The notes beneath the pieces are model-generated. The model saw only the letters and a program-made list of their open reading frames with translations, did no database searches and was not told where the DNA came from. A stretch of DNA of 64,000 nt from Oidiodendron maius Zn. Lineage: Eukaryota > Ascomycota > Leotiomycetes > Myxotrichaceae. The stretch is from the NCBI GenBank assembly GCA_000827325.1, contig KN832871.1, positions 2,418,001 to 2,482,000 of the forward strand. Reading direction: 5' to 3'. Below are positions 10,576 through 22,041 of the stretch, piece after piece. Both the position numbers and the translations under genes were made by a program. Positions within the stretch are counted from its first letter, which is position 1. Every line of letters begins with the position of its first letter.

Positions 10576-13149
10576 CTATTTAAAATCTTATTTTCTGTCA
10601 TATTTATCATTACATATGCTAACCACTGCATGGTTCAGGATGAATCGGAGGAAGGCCGACTTCAAGTTCGTGTATAAGTTCCTCGAGGACGATGTATGAG
10701 TTACAGGCACGAGGGCGTCTAATGGGGTTTGAGTTGGGCATTGACGTATGGCATGGCCCCGATCTCGGTCTGGCTGAGATAATAGACGGTGACGTGTTTA
10801 GCAAATAGTGCGTTCACCTGGTGGAGGCGTGGGACTGCCTCTCATCACGGTGTCTGTATGAACAGTGTTAATATACATGCGCATATTCGCAAGTCCGGAC
10901 TGTTGAGCCGTAACCAGCTCTGAATTGTGAAGCGACCACGACATCCTGTAAGCAGTAGAGTGCCTAAATCAACGAACGATCAAGTTGATTCGCTTCGCAC
11001 ATCCTCAGAGCGTCAAATCGAGGATAAATCTGACCAGTTATTTACCGCATTTGGACGAGGCTACGGATTGGCCAAGAGTTCACCCACCTCACGCTCTGGT
11101 TCCACTGCAATGCATCAATGCCCAAAGAAGGCCCCAGCCTGACCAGAGTTATAATGGCTTATGGCCCTCATCATCAGCATCATCCTTGGGATATATAATC
11201 GCTGTCCAGCATATAACCTCGTCGCCACTCCGCACAACTTATTCTTGTTGCCTCGGTGTCCCACCACGACCATGATTCCTGGCGCCGAAGTCCTCCGCGA
11301 CACAGCCCCAGCCTTTGGATGGCCAAGTCGCCGGCATCGAGGGCGACTCTACCGCGAGAAGCCATGGCAGAATCTATTATATACGACACGTTACGACACG
11401 TCGAAAATCAGATGAGCGTCATGTAGAATCTAAAGTTCTATGCGACCAGTATTCGCCTACGGAGGGGGGGGGAGCGTGGTTTCATCTCGCAACACCTTCT
11501 TCAACTGCCATCCTCGACACCCATCAATGCTCTACGCTCAGCCTAGCCGCCAGCCCTTCCACCCTTTCCCTTTGGTTCCGGGGATGATGACCCGCCAGCG
11601 CTCGGCGCTCTCCACATCCATGTTCCCTGGGCGTCATGAGCCAGGGATCACAAATCGCGCGCACACCGGCCGCCTTCATGTCGTCCGCCTCGCCCACATC
11701 TCTTTCTCCTCCTTCCCCCTAAGCAGCAACGGCTGACAAGGCAGACTCGCTGGGCGTCTGCGCCCTCTCTCATAACGGCACCCGCTGTCCTTCCCGTCCT
11801 GCACAGCGCCATCATGACCTCCAAGATCTCCATCCCAATGGTCGCGCCGACCCGTACCTTACCTAACCCAACTCCACCACGCAGCCATCAGCACTCTCGC
11901 CCAGTCCCCAAGTCCCCAATTCCCCAATTGCAGACCGGTCGACGCGGTCAGCTCTGGCGGGATCCATCACTTCGCCGTGTACCTCTCTGTCTCTTCCTCA
12001 AATCACAGACTCGTAACTGTTTCGAAACCACAGGTGGGTCTGCTGCTGCATCCCACGCAGGCCGCTGCTCAGGAACTGCCCGAATCGGTGGCAGCATTAC
12101 GACACCCGCTTGGGCTTGGCTTCAGGGAATGAGTCAAGAAAAAAAGGAAATTTATTAAAATTTGCGCGAAATATCTAACACTCGCTGTTGAGCGTCTGCA
12201 GCACACAGGTTCGGTTAGGTATGGTGTGGGTGGTAGGCTCTTGGGCAGGGTCAGCGGAAGATCTGGCACTATAATTCCCGAGTCATTGCTGGTCCCCTCC
12301 CCCAGGTCAGCTGTGTCGCCCCATTAAGGCTGCAGGTCCTCCTTGATCAGGTCAAGCAGCTGCCGTCTGTTCCTATGTTCTGTACCTTTTCCCTGCCTTT
12401 TCCCGGTCCTTAGCGCACTTCTGGGTCAGGTTGAGGACGAGGCTCTGCGCTGTTTGAGGCATTTTGCTCCTTTACAGCTAGACTGCACCTCGTCGCGCGG
12501 AGTCTTGGGGGCACACGGGCCGTGGTCGTGGAAGGTTCTAAAGCTTCGATTGCTGGGTACCAAGTGGATATCGGTGGCCCAATCTGGGTTGGCCCAGTCG
12601 CAGACGATCGGGGTCCTGACGTGCATTGGAAGGCTGCTGTAGGATGATACCCTGTCCAGTCAATGGAAACGAGGCTGTGTCTCGTTTGGATGCGTTAATG
12701 CCTTTCACTCGAAGCTCGCCCATCCCGTTTGACATTGCCAGATCTAGTATTGGACGCACACAAGGCATCTTGATACGTTGAGGGTCCTCAAGACTAAGGC
12801 TTGATCCTTGCTCACGTTGATAAACCATTAGGCGACTACTTTTGGTGTAGTAGCCTCACCGGGAGTATATCCTCCATCTATATTACATATGCCATTCCAC
12901 CGACATGGTACCTCTCAAATCATGGTTCAAGCTCCCTAATCTCACTACCTCCTAGCACCACCCCAGTCAAAGTTGACCAGAAGCCAAAAACTTATTCATC
13001 GAATTCCCTATACCTGTTTTACACCAGGGTAAGCTCAGTCACTTTACCTCGTTCTCCAATCTAGAACACTCAGTAAAGCCTTGGTCGCGGGTCCTGCAAT
13101 AAGATATGTGGGCTAATACCGCTAAAGGGGGACCACAGCACTGCCTCAA
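10576..13149. other. 2.6-kb gene-poor stretch
   Basis: No coding gene is supported. Several ORFs of 60-100 codons exist (for example 11440-11736 and 10927-11142), but their proteins are compositionally odd and match nothing I recognise, and they lack a splice pattern that would extend them. Poly-C/poly-G runs occur near 11463. The region most likely holds the NOT3 3' UTR and a long promoter or leader for the zinc-finger gene; a non-coding RNA cannot be excluded. Confidence 0.45.
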
Positions 13150-14390
13150 ATGGACTCACGGGAACACTTTTACTATGGGTTTCAGCAAGGCTCGAAACCG
13201 AGAAGTATCCGAAAGCAGCGCGAGAGCAACTGGCCCACGGCACCGGGAATGGCATCGCCAGGCGGAGCGGATATGATGGTGACACTCTCTGACCAAAGCA
13301 CGCACAGTACAAGATCGGGGTATACCGATACGACTGATCTGTCGACGGTCCCTTCTATAACTACCATGTCATCATCCTACGATGACCATGGGGCTTCATT
13401 TGACTACGAGATGAGCAACTCACCCATTTACGGCGCCATCTACTCTGCTTCGTCATCCTTCAGTCCTGGTTCATATAGTCAGACATCGCAAGCAAGCTTT
13501 GGCCGCCGTGAATACGAACGTCGAGAAACCCCTTCCACACTTGGCTGGACTAAGGACTATGTGCTGGTAGAGCTCTACAATTTTGTAGTTATCAAGGGAA
13601 AGGAGCCATACTTGGAACTGCAAACTCATTATAGCGTGACAGCCGAGACACCGGAAAGAGTGTACCTCGACTCACCAAGGTAAGCTGCGTCCACTACAGA
13701 TGTCAATAGATTTTATTTCTAATACAACACAGAAATTGCCCAAAGGGTACATACCCCTGTCAGTTTCCTGGGTGTCAAGCAAAGAAGCCTTTCAATCGAC
13801 CCGCCGACCTTGAACGTCACTACCGGAACGTCCATGCTTCTGCAGATCTAAGGGAGCGCTTCGAATGTGATTACCCGAAGTGCGATCGAGCAACAGAGCC
13901 TTTCACGAGAAAGGATCACTACAGAGACCACCTGAGAGACTACCATAAGGAAGACCTTGGTCAGGCCAAACGAGCAAAGAAGGAAGATGTTCAGAAGTGG
14001 AAACGGGCCCAGGAGAGTTGGCTTGCGGAGCGCAATATCAGTGCCAACTGGTGGCGATGTGCTAAGTGCTTGTCAAGAGTGCGCGTCGATCACGATGGTT
14101 GGGAGTGCCGGCGATGCAACGGAGCATGTGAGCAAGATCGCATAACCCGGCGAGAGGGGAAGAGGGAGCATTATGATTACGATATAGGCTCATACAACGA
14201 GACTACAGACCTCTTGCCAACGGGCTGCACAATATGTAGCGGCGCTTTATGGATAAAGGGCGAAAATGACAATTGGTTATCTTGCCCTACATGCAGCACG
14301 AGACAAGACTCAGAGTACTCCTATGAACCGGAGCCTGCGGAAGACATGACTTATAGCATGAGCTACCACACCAGCTACTCGGAATACTAG
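13150..14390 (+). CDS. C2H2 zinc-finger protein, probable regulator
   Basis: Two exons, 13150-13679 and 13733-14390, with a 53-nt GTAAGC...CACAG intron, give 395 aa. The N-terminal half is Ser/Thr/Tyr-rich and disordered. The C-terminal half has two adjacent C2H2 fingers: YPCQFPGCQAKKPFNRPADL followed by ERHYRNVH, and a second of the form CDYPKCDRATEPFTRKDHYR followed by DHLRDYH. Further Cys pairs follow (CAKCLSRV, CRRC, CTICSGALW, CPTC), suggesting one or two more zinc-binding modules. It ends in a Tyr/Ser-rich tail (SYHTSYSEY). DNA binding and nuclear location are inferred from the fingers; no target can be named. The first ATG of the frame is used. Confidence 0.8.
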
Positions 14391-15319
14391 GGATTTCACA
14401 CGGCCCAATCGTGATATGACGGGGATGCTTGATTAAGCAAGATGAACCTCGACAATTCTGTGTACGGAAAGGGCAAATTTCTATGGGAGGTAACACTAAC
14501 GGGCGTTCAGCGGGTAGGAGTTAATCGATCAATGTGGCGTTCTATTTCTACCTCTGGAGTCGGGGATCTATCCTTCAGTACTCTTTGACCTTAGCTATGG
14601 GCTTGGATCTCTGACGGGGCTTTTATGGGACGGTTATAGAATACAATCTTCCCCATACCTTAGCCTGGTACTGCTGTATCTTACCTAAGGGTGGCTGTTA
14701 TTATATCTACAGCGGGTGTCGAGGTTCCGCCCTCAGCGGTTTATAGACATGGAGACGGAAGGCGTCCTCTGTGGGATGGATAGAGAGGTAGTAGAGAATC
14801 ACATATTCTGCCTACCTATTTAACGATTTCAATTTTAACAATGTCTATCTTTGTTTCTCCTTTTCCATCTTACTGACGCGCTCTGCGTGAGATACTTATT
14901 TCACGTGACAATAAACCATTTATCACGTGATCAATCGGGTAAAAACGGCGGGCGTCTTCACCGGAATCCCCAGGTTCTGTGCCGAAGGAGATCTGCGATG
15001 TCGATAGTCGGTGTGCAGAGCCTCCAGGGACTGAAGATTCTCTGACTGGAATATGTCCAGTTGAGAGTGTTGCAAGATGCCAGATCGCAGAGCCATGCAA
15101 TTTGCAATTCCTCCTATCTTCCTGACCGGTTATAGCAGTCGGCTACAGTGCTTCCCTAGGCCCGCAATATGGCTGTCCCCGCTCCCAGTGTTTATACCGA
15201 GCATCGCCGCGGAACAGCGCCCCTCTCCCGACAGCAAGAGCTGAGCTGCGGAACGAAAACCCTCCACGAGCTAATAGATAACAAACCCTCCCTTGCACGA
15301 AAACGTGCTGTTATTCAAC
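14391..15319. other. Promoter region of the isocitrate dehydrogenase gene
   Basis: No gene seen in 929 bp. It holds the zinc-finger 3' UTR and the upstream region of the dehydrogenase gene, including the paired TCACGTGA sites listed separately. Confidence 0.5.
14901..14930. promoter_or_regulatory. Paired TCACGTGA (CACGTG) sites
   Basis: Two identical 8-bp palindromes TCACGTGA lie at 14901-14908 and 14923-14930, 22 bp apart start to start, about 400 bp upstream of the isocitrate dehydrogenase ATG. CACGTG is the core for bHLH factors such as Cbf1-type proteins. Which factor binds is inference. Confidence 0.5.
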
Positions 15320-16824
15320 ATGAACACCGCTGCCCGCTCTCTCCTCTCGCGCGGCTGCAGCTTCGGACCTGCTGTGCCTGCACGGCTTCAATCACCTCCT
15401 TTCGCCCGCACCGCAGCCAGATTCGGCCCAGCTTTCACACAGTCCAGAAATATGACTGCAAATTTCAAGAAGATCAAGGTAAAGAACCCCGTCGTGGAGT
15501 TGGATGGGGATGAGATGACCCGGATCATCTGGAAGGACATCAAGGACAAGTTCATCCACCCGTACTTGGACATCGACCTCAAGTACTACGACCTGGGACT
15601 GCCTTACAGAGATGAGACCAATGACCAGGTCACCCTCGATGCGGCCGAGGCGATCAAGGAGTACTCGGTGGGCGTGAAGTGCGCAACCATCACGCCGGAC
15701 GAGGCCCGTGTGAAGGAATTCCACCTGAAGAAGAGTAAGGACTCAAGCAAATAGCCGCCGTCTCACTTACTGACTTTACTATAGTGTGGCTGTCTCCGAA
15801 TGGTACCATCCGAAATGCCTTGGGAGGCACCGTCTTCCGCGAACCCATCGTCATTCCTCGGATCCCTAGACTCGTGCCAGGATGGAAGGAGCCCATCATC
15901 ATTGGTCGTCACGCCTTCGGAGACCAGTACCGAGCAAAGGACCTGGTGGTGGAGGGTAATGGCACACTCAAGATGGTCTTCACTCCAGAAAATGGCGAGC
16001 CTCAGGAGGTGGAAGTCTTCCAGTTTAAGAACGGAGGTGGCGTGGCTCAGACACAGTACAACACCGACGAGTCCATTGAAGGATTTGCACACGCGAGTTT
16101 CAAGCTGGCGCTGAGCAAGTCCCTCCCGTTGTACCTGAGCACTAAAAACACGATCCTGAAGAAGTACGATGGGCGCTTCAAGGACATCTTCCAGACGATC
16201 TATGACACGACGTATAAGGCGGAGTTCGAGGCAAAGAAGATTTGGTACGAGCATAGACTGATAGATGACATGGTGGCACAGATGATGAAGAGCTCTGGTG
16301 GATATGTGATGGCTTTAAAGAGTAAGACAGTCCCCGGTTTCCCCCGCACCTCCATTTCTCCGGTGTCCGATGCTGCATGCAGCTGCTGATATACTGCAGA
16401 TTACGATGGAGACGTGCAATCGGACGTTGTAGCCCAAGGATTTGGCTCCCTGGGCCTGATGACCTCCGTGCTCATCACTCCCGACGGTAAGACCTTCGAG
16501 TCCGAGGCCGCCCACGGGACCGTCACCCGACACTATCGCGAGCACCAGAAAGGCAATGAGACGTCCACCAACCCCATCGCCTCGATCTTCGCCTGGACGC
16601 GAGGATTGGTTAAGCGAGGAGAGCTGGACGGCACCCCCGAGCTCGTTGCATTCGCGGAGAGCCTGGAGCAGGCGTGCATCGATACCGTGGACATCGATGG
16701 CATCATGACGAAAGATTTGGCGCTGTCGTGCGGAAAGACGGCGCGCGAAGACTACGTTACGACGACGGAGTACATGAATGCAGTAGAGAGGCGGATGAAG
16801 AGCATCCTGAAGCAGAAACTATAG
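15320..16824 (+). CDS. IDP1: NADP-dependent isocitrate dehydrogenase, mitochondrial form
   Basis: Three exons, 15320-15734, 15785-16321 and 16400-16824, give 458 aa; introns are 50 and 78 nt. The enzyme converts isocitrate and NADP+ to 2-oxoglutarate, CO2 and NADPH. The first ~44 residues are Arg/Ser/Ala-rich with no acidic residues, a mitochondrial presequence. A second in-frame ATG at 15452 begins right before the conserved start of the enzyme ([19 protein letters not shown]). Conserved stretches include [59 protein letters not shown] and [11 protein letters not shown]. The C-terminus KQKL resembles a weak peroxisomal PTS1. The ATG at 15320 is the first in frame. Confidence 0.96.
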
Positions 16825-17195
16825 ATGGGATAGACTTGATACCACTCGTCCCTTTCTAGACATTTGCCGGGTTTGGCTAGATCAAAGATGCGAGATCAAA
16901 CATGATTAGAGCATCCCATTACATAGTTTACACACCTCTGAACTGTACATAGTTTATTGCATGGGATGGACAATACCAATCATTGCCTCGAGGAATCATG
17001 TTTCAAACGTACCGAGTGCTCCATTGCTATGCTTCTTGTCATACATTACACCATCTCCCTTCCAAATAGGAGAATTGGCCCCACCCGCCATTCCACCCGC
17101 CATCCAACAGTAACGCCACGGATTCTTAGAGCCTCTCCAGCCATCCCATCACTCATCCTCTATCCCCCATAGTAATAGTAGCAGTAAAAGTACAA
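16825..17195. other. Convergent 3' spacer
   Basis: A 371-bp gap between the convergent isocitrate dehydrogenase (+) and IEC3 (-) genes. No ORF of interest; expected 3' UTRs. Confidence 0.6.
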
Positions 17196-18492
17196 TCATG
17201 CGAGATTTGCAGCAGTAGAAGCCGCCTCGGCCCCAGGAGATGAGTTCCTGGCTTTCTTACCCCTCTTTGAAGTCGGAGGTGCGGCCACAGCCTCTCCTTC
17301 AGCCTTCTTCTTCCTCGGCCGGGATTTCTTCACTTTCCCATCGCTAGGTGCTCCTGATTTGGGGTGATAACCTCCGTCATCCTCTCTCTTCCTCTTCCCC
17401 TTTGCAGGCTCAAGGCCACTGATGGTGGGGTCATAGCGCATGCCGTCCTCCTCGACAATCTCTAACGCGTCAAGCTTGCTCGGGGCTGGCATACTAGCAC
17501 GCTTTCCTGCCCCACGTAGAGATCCGGGTTTACCCATGGACTTCTCGCTCCCCTCGCCGTCTTGCAGGAAGATTTTAGGCTCGTTGCGCCTCAACCAGTT
17601 GTACACGCTGTGAGGGTTGCGAAGGGCGAGTTCCTGGTGGGGACTGGCATGGGGATTCGCTGATGGGACGGATCCGAGTGAGGCATCGACATCGTATAGG
17701 TATTCATCAATCTGTTCGGCGGTGAGGTAGGAGATTGGGGCGGAATAGCCTTCGAGTGTTTCAACATTCTCACGGACAGCCGGGGGAAGAGCGTTGCCGT
17801 TGCTGGTTGAGAGGTGGGGCGTGATGGACATAAGTAGGGCAAGAGATTTCAAAGGCTCGGGTATAACCTTCAGGCGGACTTTCTCATCCATCATTGCGCG
17901 TATCTCATTATAGATGGCCTGGCCGTTCGGGGTGTTGACCTGCGAGGCATCCGAGAGCTCGTCGGCACTAATGAGGGCTGGGACGGCTGAGAGGCTCGGT
18001 GTCTCGGTATTTAATTCGATGCGTTTCTCAGCTGGAATTTGAGGAGCATTATTCATATCCAGGAGAAATTCGAGTAATTGGCTGTATAGCAACTGTTAGA
18101 TGTGCTCATAGGAGACTCGGTTTCCACTAACTCGTTCTCTTGGGCAAGCCGCTTCGCAGTATCTGCGCCCTGCTGCTCTTTCGCACAGAGAAGATTGCTC
18201 TCCTGCATTTTTGAATCGAACTTGATTCGCATCTTTCGATACTTCTTCCTAATTAGTCGCATGTCAGTAACGACTTGGTGCCTTCTACTAGCGTTTCTGG
18301 TTGTGCATCTGGAGCCCAGAGTGGTTAAGGGTTTGAAGGGTGGTGGAGTCTACACAATGAAGCAACAGACACGTACTTGAATGATCTGTAGGTTGCCCTG
18401 CCCTCCTCATGGTTGCTGGGCTTGTCGACCTCGCCGCCCTTGAGAGTATTCTCAGGCACGGGCCTAGGAGCTCCCTCCCCATTGGCATCCAT
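17196..18492 (-). CDS. iec3: INO80 chromatin-remodelling complex subunit Iec3
   Basis: Three exons, 18492-18377, 18248-18132 and 18081-17196, give 372 aa; introns are 128 and 50 nt. The spliced N-terminus contains the Iec3 signature, with RSFKKKYRKMRIKFDSKMQE followed by a coiled segment and ENDQLLEFLLDMN. The middle is partly helical. The tail is Lys/Arg-rich with runs such as KKSRPRKKKAEGE that look like nuclear localisation and DNA-contacting sequence. Iec3 was defined as a subunit of the fission yeast INO80 ATP-dependent remodeller; its exact role is poorly known. An in-frame stop just upstream of 18492 fixes the start. The conserved domain crosses both introns. Confidence 0.85.
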
Positions 18493-19051
18493 AACTTTCT
18501 ACAGTAGGGGAAAAGCAGAACGCTGAGATGCCTTCGTGTAGCCGTACACGAGTTTGGCGGCGAAAGAGGTTGTGGGTTGTGTAAAGCTTGAAGTTGTTCT
18601 CCAGTCGCGATCATTCATTTGTGATGTATCTGGGCTGAACGAATTTAAGGCATTCACATTGTGTGAGGCATCAGCAATCCTTGCCTAGCTCCCGCAGCTA
18701 TTTCTGATGTAGATTAGTTTCTGAAACAGATTATTATTCTGCCGATAACCACCCGAATTTTTCTATAGAGACTGCGTTCGATAGTCGAATAAACCTGAAT
18801 CCCCCCCCCCGGGAACATGGATACTTGACAGCTTTTCAATTAAATCGACTGCCACAGTGTTTCTATCCTCTTCAGGGACAGATCTAGTCCTTCCTAGCAA
18901 TAATTGATTACTCCAAAGCTCAGGGCAATCAAAGGCAGTGTACTAACAAGTCTCTTTTCAGTGCCTTAACTACTCCAGGCAGGTGTCTTGCCGGTTTTGC
19001 GACGATACTTAATTAAACCGAGGCTGCTTCACTCTTCAGATTTCTGTAGAA
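18493..19051. other. Divergent promoter region IEC3 / NOP13
   Basis: 559 bp between divergent genes with no ORF of note. It includes a run of ten C residues near 18799. It should hold both promoters. Confidence 0.55.
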
Positions 19052-20389
19052 ATGCCTAAACATAAATCCGGTTCGAAGAGGAAAGCCTCGACTGCAGACG
19101 AACCTGTCTCCTCAGAGAAGCCACACAAAGTTGACGAAGCCACATTTTCGACTTTAGAAAGCTTGAATTCGGTTGGAGAAACCAGTTCTCCTGCGTTAGA
19201 TATCACATCTGATCGACCAAGAAAAAAATCCAGACATACACCGGAAGATTGTGAGGAAGACGGAAGTAGAAATGAAAAGGATCCTGCGGAAACGCAAGAT
19301 GAGCCTGCAGATACGCCTGAAAAGTCGTCATCTAAAAAGCGGAATGCTCTTGCAGGTGAAATCGAAGTTGACATCAACGCTCCCGAACCTCCCTCGAAGA
19401 AAGCCCTCCGACAATTGAAGAAAGGCAAGCCACTTCCACCCTCTAGGTCTGGAGCCGAATCAACACCAGAGCCAGAGTCAACCAATAAGCCAGAGGGGGA
19501 GAAGAGGTCCGAGCATTGCGTATGGATCGGTAACCTAGCCTGGACAGTGTCGAAGGCAGACTTGCGGAAGTACCTGGTTGAATACTCCGATATCACAGAC
19601 GACATGATCACGAGAATCCACATGCCTGGCCCGAATGATAAGAAGCCTGCCAACGGAGACGATAAACCGAAAGTAGGCAAGATGATACATAATAAGGGGT
19701 TCGCATATGTTGATTTTTCAACTGCGGAGGGCGCTGTCATGGCCATTGAGTTATCAGAGCAGCTTCTCTCTGGCCGAAGATTGTTGATCAAGGATCACAA
19801 ATCCTTCGATGGCAGGCCGGAGAAAACCAAGGAGGAGAGCCGAAACGATGGTAAACCTCCAAGCAAGAGAGTTTTCTTAGGAAATTTGGCCTTTGACACT
19901 ACGGAGGAAATCATCAAGGAGCATTTCCAGAAGTGTGGCCCAGTCGAGAGTGTCAAGGTTGCGACCTTTGAGGATTCTGGGAAGTGCAAGGGCTATGCGT
20001 GGGCAGTATTTGAGGAATTAGAGGCTGCCCAGGCGGCGGTCCGTGGGTTTGTGAAGATTGAAGAAGAGGCATCTGATGCCTCTGAATCGGAGAGCGAAGC
20101 GGCCGCCGAACCGAAAGTGAAGAAAGTCAAGACGAGGAAGTGGTGGGTGAATAAGATGAAAGGCAGACCACTGAAAATCGAGTTTGCAGAGGACGCTCAG
20201 GTTAGGTATAAAAAACGCTATGGCAAGGACGGCACGAAGAGAACAGCGGCTCAACAATCTGGGGCAGAGACAAAGGTGGCCGATGCACCTGGCAAGCTTG
20301 TCCCATCTAAGGCGGAGTACCGTCAGCCCTATGCTGCACGATTGACTGGCGGCATTGTAGAGAGCACGGGCAAGAAGACTACTTTTTGA
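19052..20389 (+). CDS. NOP13: Nucleolar RNA-binding protein Nop13
   Basis: An intronless 445-aa ORF. The first 150 residues are Lys/Glu/Ser-rich and disordered, typical of nucleolar proteins. RRM1 (about 155-255) starts CVWIGNLAWTVSK and has an extended internal loop before the RNP1-like stretch KGFAYVDFST. RRM2 (about 272-345) starts RVFLGNLAFDTTEE and has KGYAWAVFEE. A charged linker interrupts the end of RRM2 before KWWVNKMKGRPLKIEFAED. This two-RRM layout fits Nop13, a pre-ribosome-associated protein of the nucleolus. The start is the first ATG. A Nop12-type paralogue is the main alternative. Confidence 0.85.
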   Translation: MPKHKSGSKRKASTADEPVSSEKPHKVDEATFSTLESLNSVGETSSPALDITSDRPRKKSRHTPEDCEEDGSRNEKDPAETQDEPADTPEKSSSKKRNALAGEIEVDINAPEPPSKKALRQLKKGKPLPPSRSGAESTPEPESTNKPEGEKRSEHCVWIGNLAWTVSKADLRKYLVEYSDITDDMITRIHMPGPNDKKPANGDDKPKVGKMIHNKGFAYVDFSTAEGAVMAIELSEQLLSGRRLLIKDHKSFDGRPEKTKEESRNDGKPPSKRVFLGNLAFDTTEEIIKEHFQKCGPVESVKVATFEDSGKCKGYAWAVFEELEAAQAAVRGFVKIEEEASDASESESEAAAEPKVKKVKTRKWWVNKMKGRPLKIEFAEDAQVRYKKRYGKDGTKRTAAQQSGAETKVADAPGKLVPSKAEYRQPYAARLTGGIVESTGKKTTF

Positions 20390-22041
20390 GACCTTTTATA
20401 ACCGTTTATGGGTTATCGTGAGAGGTTTAAGGCATTTATCAAGCAAGAGAGGATCATGTCACCAGATATCAGGAAGAGTTTACAGGTATATAGTAGCGAT
20501 GAATCTAGACAAATATATCCCGCCAACTCCATCCTGCCTCAGAATTTCCCCCTCGTCTCCAATGGTGATAAAGTGGCCACCTTCTCTCTGCATTAATATA
20601 CTCGACACATGCCTCAACACACATATCGGTCTGATCTCCAATGATTATCTCCTATCTACCTTCCGCCTTCTCACTGTCTCTCATTGCTAAGCACTTCCAC
20701 CATGGAATATCTAACCACCAGGCCATCTCCGGTATCCTATAGCTGATAACTGATAGCCCGTGAACGAAAGTCAATAACTAATAGTACCTTGGTTACTCTT
20801 GTATAGTTTCTTGCTGACGACAATTACTCACTTATAGTCGATAGTCGCACGTCTTCTTCTCAACGCTTTGCAATGGAAGGTAGGTTAAAATGGAATGAAA
20901 CAGTCTGATCACAGAGTGCGCTAAACATACCCGGTCTTGCCAATTCAGCGCAGAGTTGGCATCTAAGAAACTTAACGCTCCCCCAGTTTATACCCCTTCA
21001 TGCGCGACCCGTTGTCATCTGTTCATAATCACGTCTAGTTCCCTTCACTCCTCTTAACAATCTCTACGCTGCTTTTCATTTCTACCCATCCATAATTAAT
21101 GACATCTTCACCACCATGCCCTCCGGCTGTCAATCCTAAAGGAGAATAGAGCGGCGCTGCTCGTCACAGTCGCACTCTACCCAAAACCCCGACTGTATGG
21201 AAGGGCATAGAGGCATTAAGGGGGAGAAGAGGAGGTAGACAGGAAGGAGGTAGGGATTATATAGTTAACCTTGGACGCGGCTAGTGGTAAAAGGAGTGAG
21301 CGTTTGTAAATATAGTGATAGAGATTCTAGGGGCATGGTCGTCGCAACGAAGATATGGACATGGTAGTGGGATGCGCAGTAATAAAACAGACTAATTGCG
21401 ATATAGTGATAGAGCTATATTGTAATACGGATCGAAGTAACAGGGCGTGATAGCGGAGGGAATGGTAATAGTGACGTAGTTACGGAGGCTCAGTCACTGA
21501 GTCGCCATAATAAGAGTCGTAGCAACAGAGATATACAATGACGCCAGACCTACGATACATCTGAATGTAAATAATATATCATACCCAGATTGTTAGATGC
21601 CATTTCATTACTTGAATGAGTTGTTACTACCGAATTTGCCCCCACCCAACCTAACCCAAACGCAGACTGAGTAGAGATCGAAAGATCCGGCAATGTTCTT
21701 CTGTCTGTCGGTTTGTCCGTCCGCTTTTGGCTCCTCCGGCGCTTTGCGGGCCATTTTTCTTACATGCATGCATAGCTAGCTAGCATCTGTAGAGCTGCAA
21801 TTCATCATCATCGCCCCATGACTTGACCAGAGGAAGCAAAAAAGGCCGCGCAGTACACGTATGATTGTAAGGAGAAGAGAAAAAAAAGGAGAGAAATTAA
21901 AAAAACAATTGGTCCCTCGTCAATATCCCCAATAGCACCTAATCCCGTTGCCAAATTCAATTAGTGTGTCAATCTTGCGCCTCTGTTTCCTCGTGCTCTA
22001 CTCCGCACAAGGCCCTCGACGATGTTAATGCTTCACTGCAT
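20390..22041. other. Convergent 1.65-kb spacer
   Basis: No gene seen. The stretch is AT-rich with many short stops and simple motifs, including an alternating palindromic run near 21766-21787 (CATGCATGCAT then AGCTAGCTAGC). It lies between convergent NOP13 (+) and the NBR1-like gene (-) and is long for 3' UTRs alone. Confidence 0.5.

Noticed and set aside
11440-11736. 98-codon ORF in the spacer before the zinc-finger gene
   Set aside because: It could encode a small protein, but nothing in it resembles a family and the flanks show no promoter or splice pattern.
18795-18815. Poly-C run as a possible regulatory element
   Set aside because: Homopolymer runs of this length also occur elsewhere in the window (near 11463 and 40541) and may be simple slippage or assembly noise.
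19036-19791. 251-codon minus-strand ORF opposite NOP13
   Set aside because: It overlaps the disordered N-terminus and first RRM of an intact gene; Ser-rich shadow with no family.
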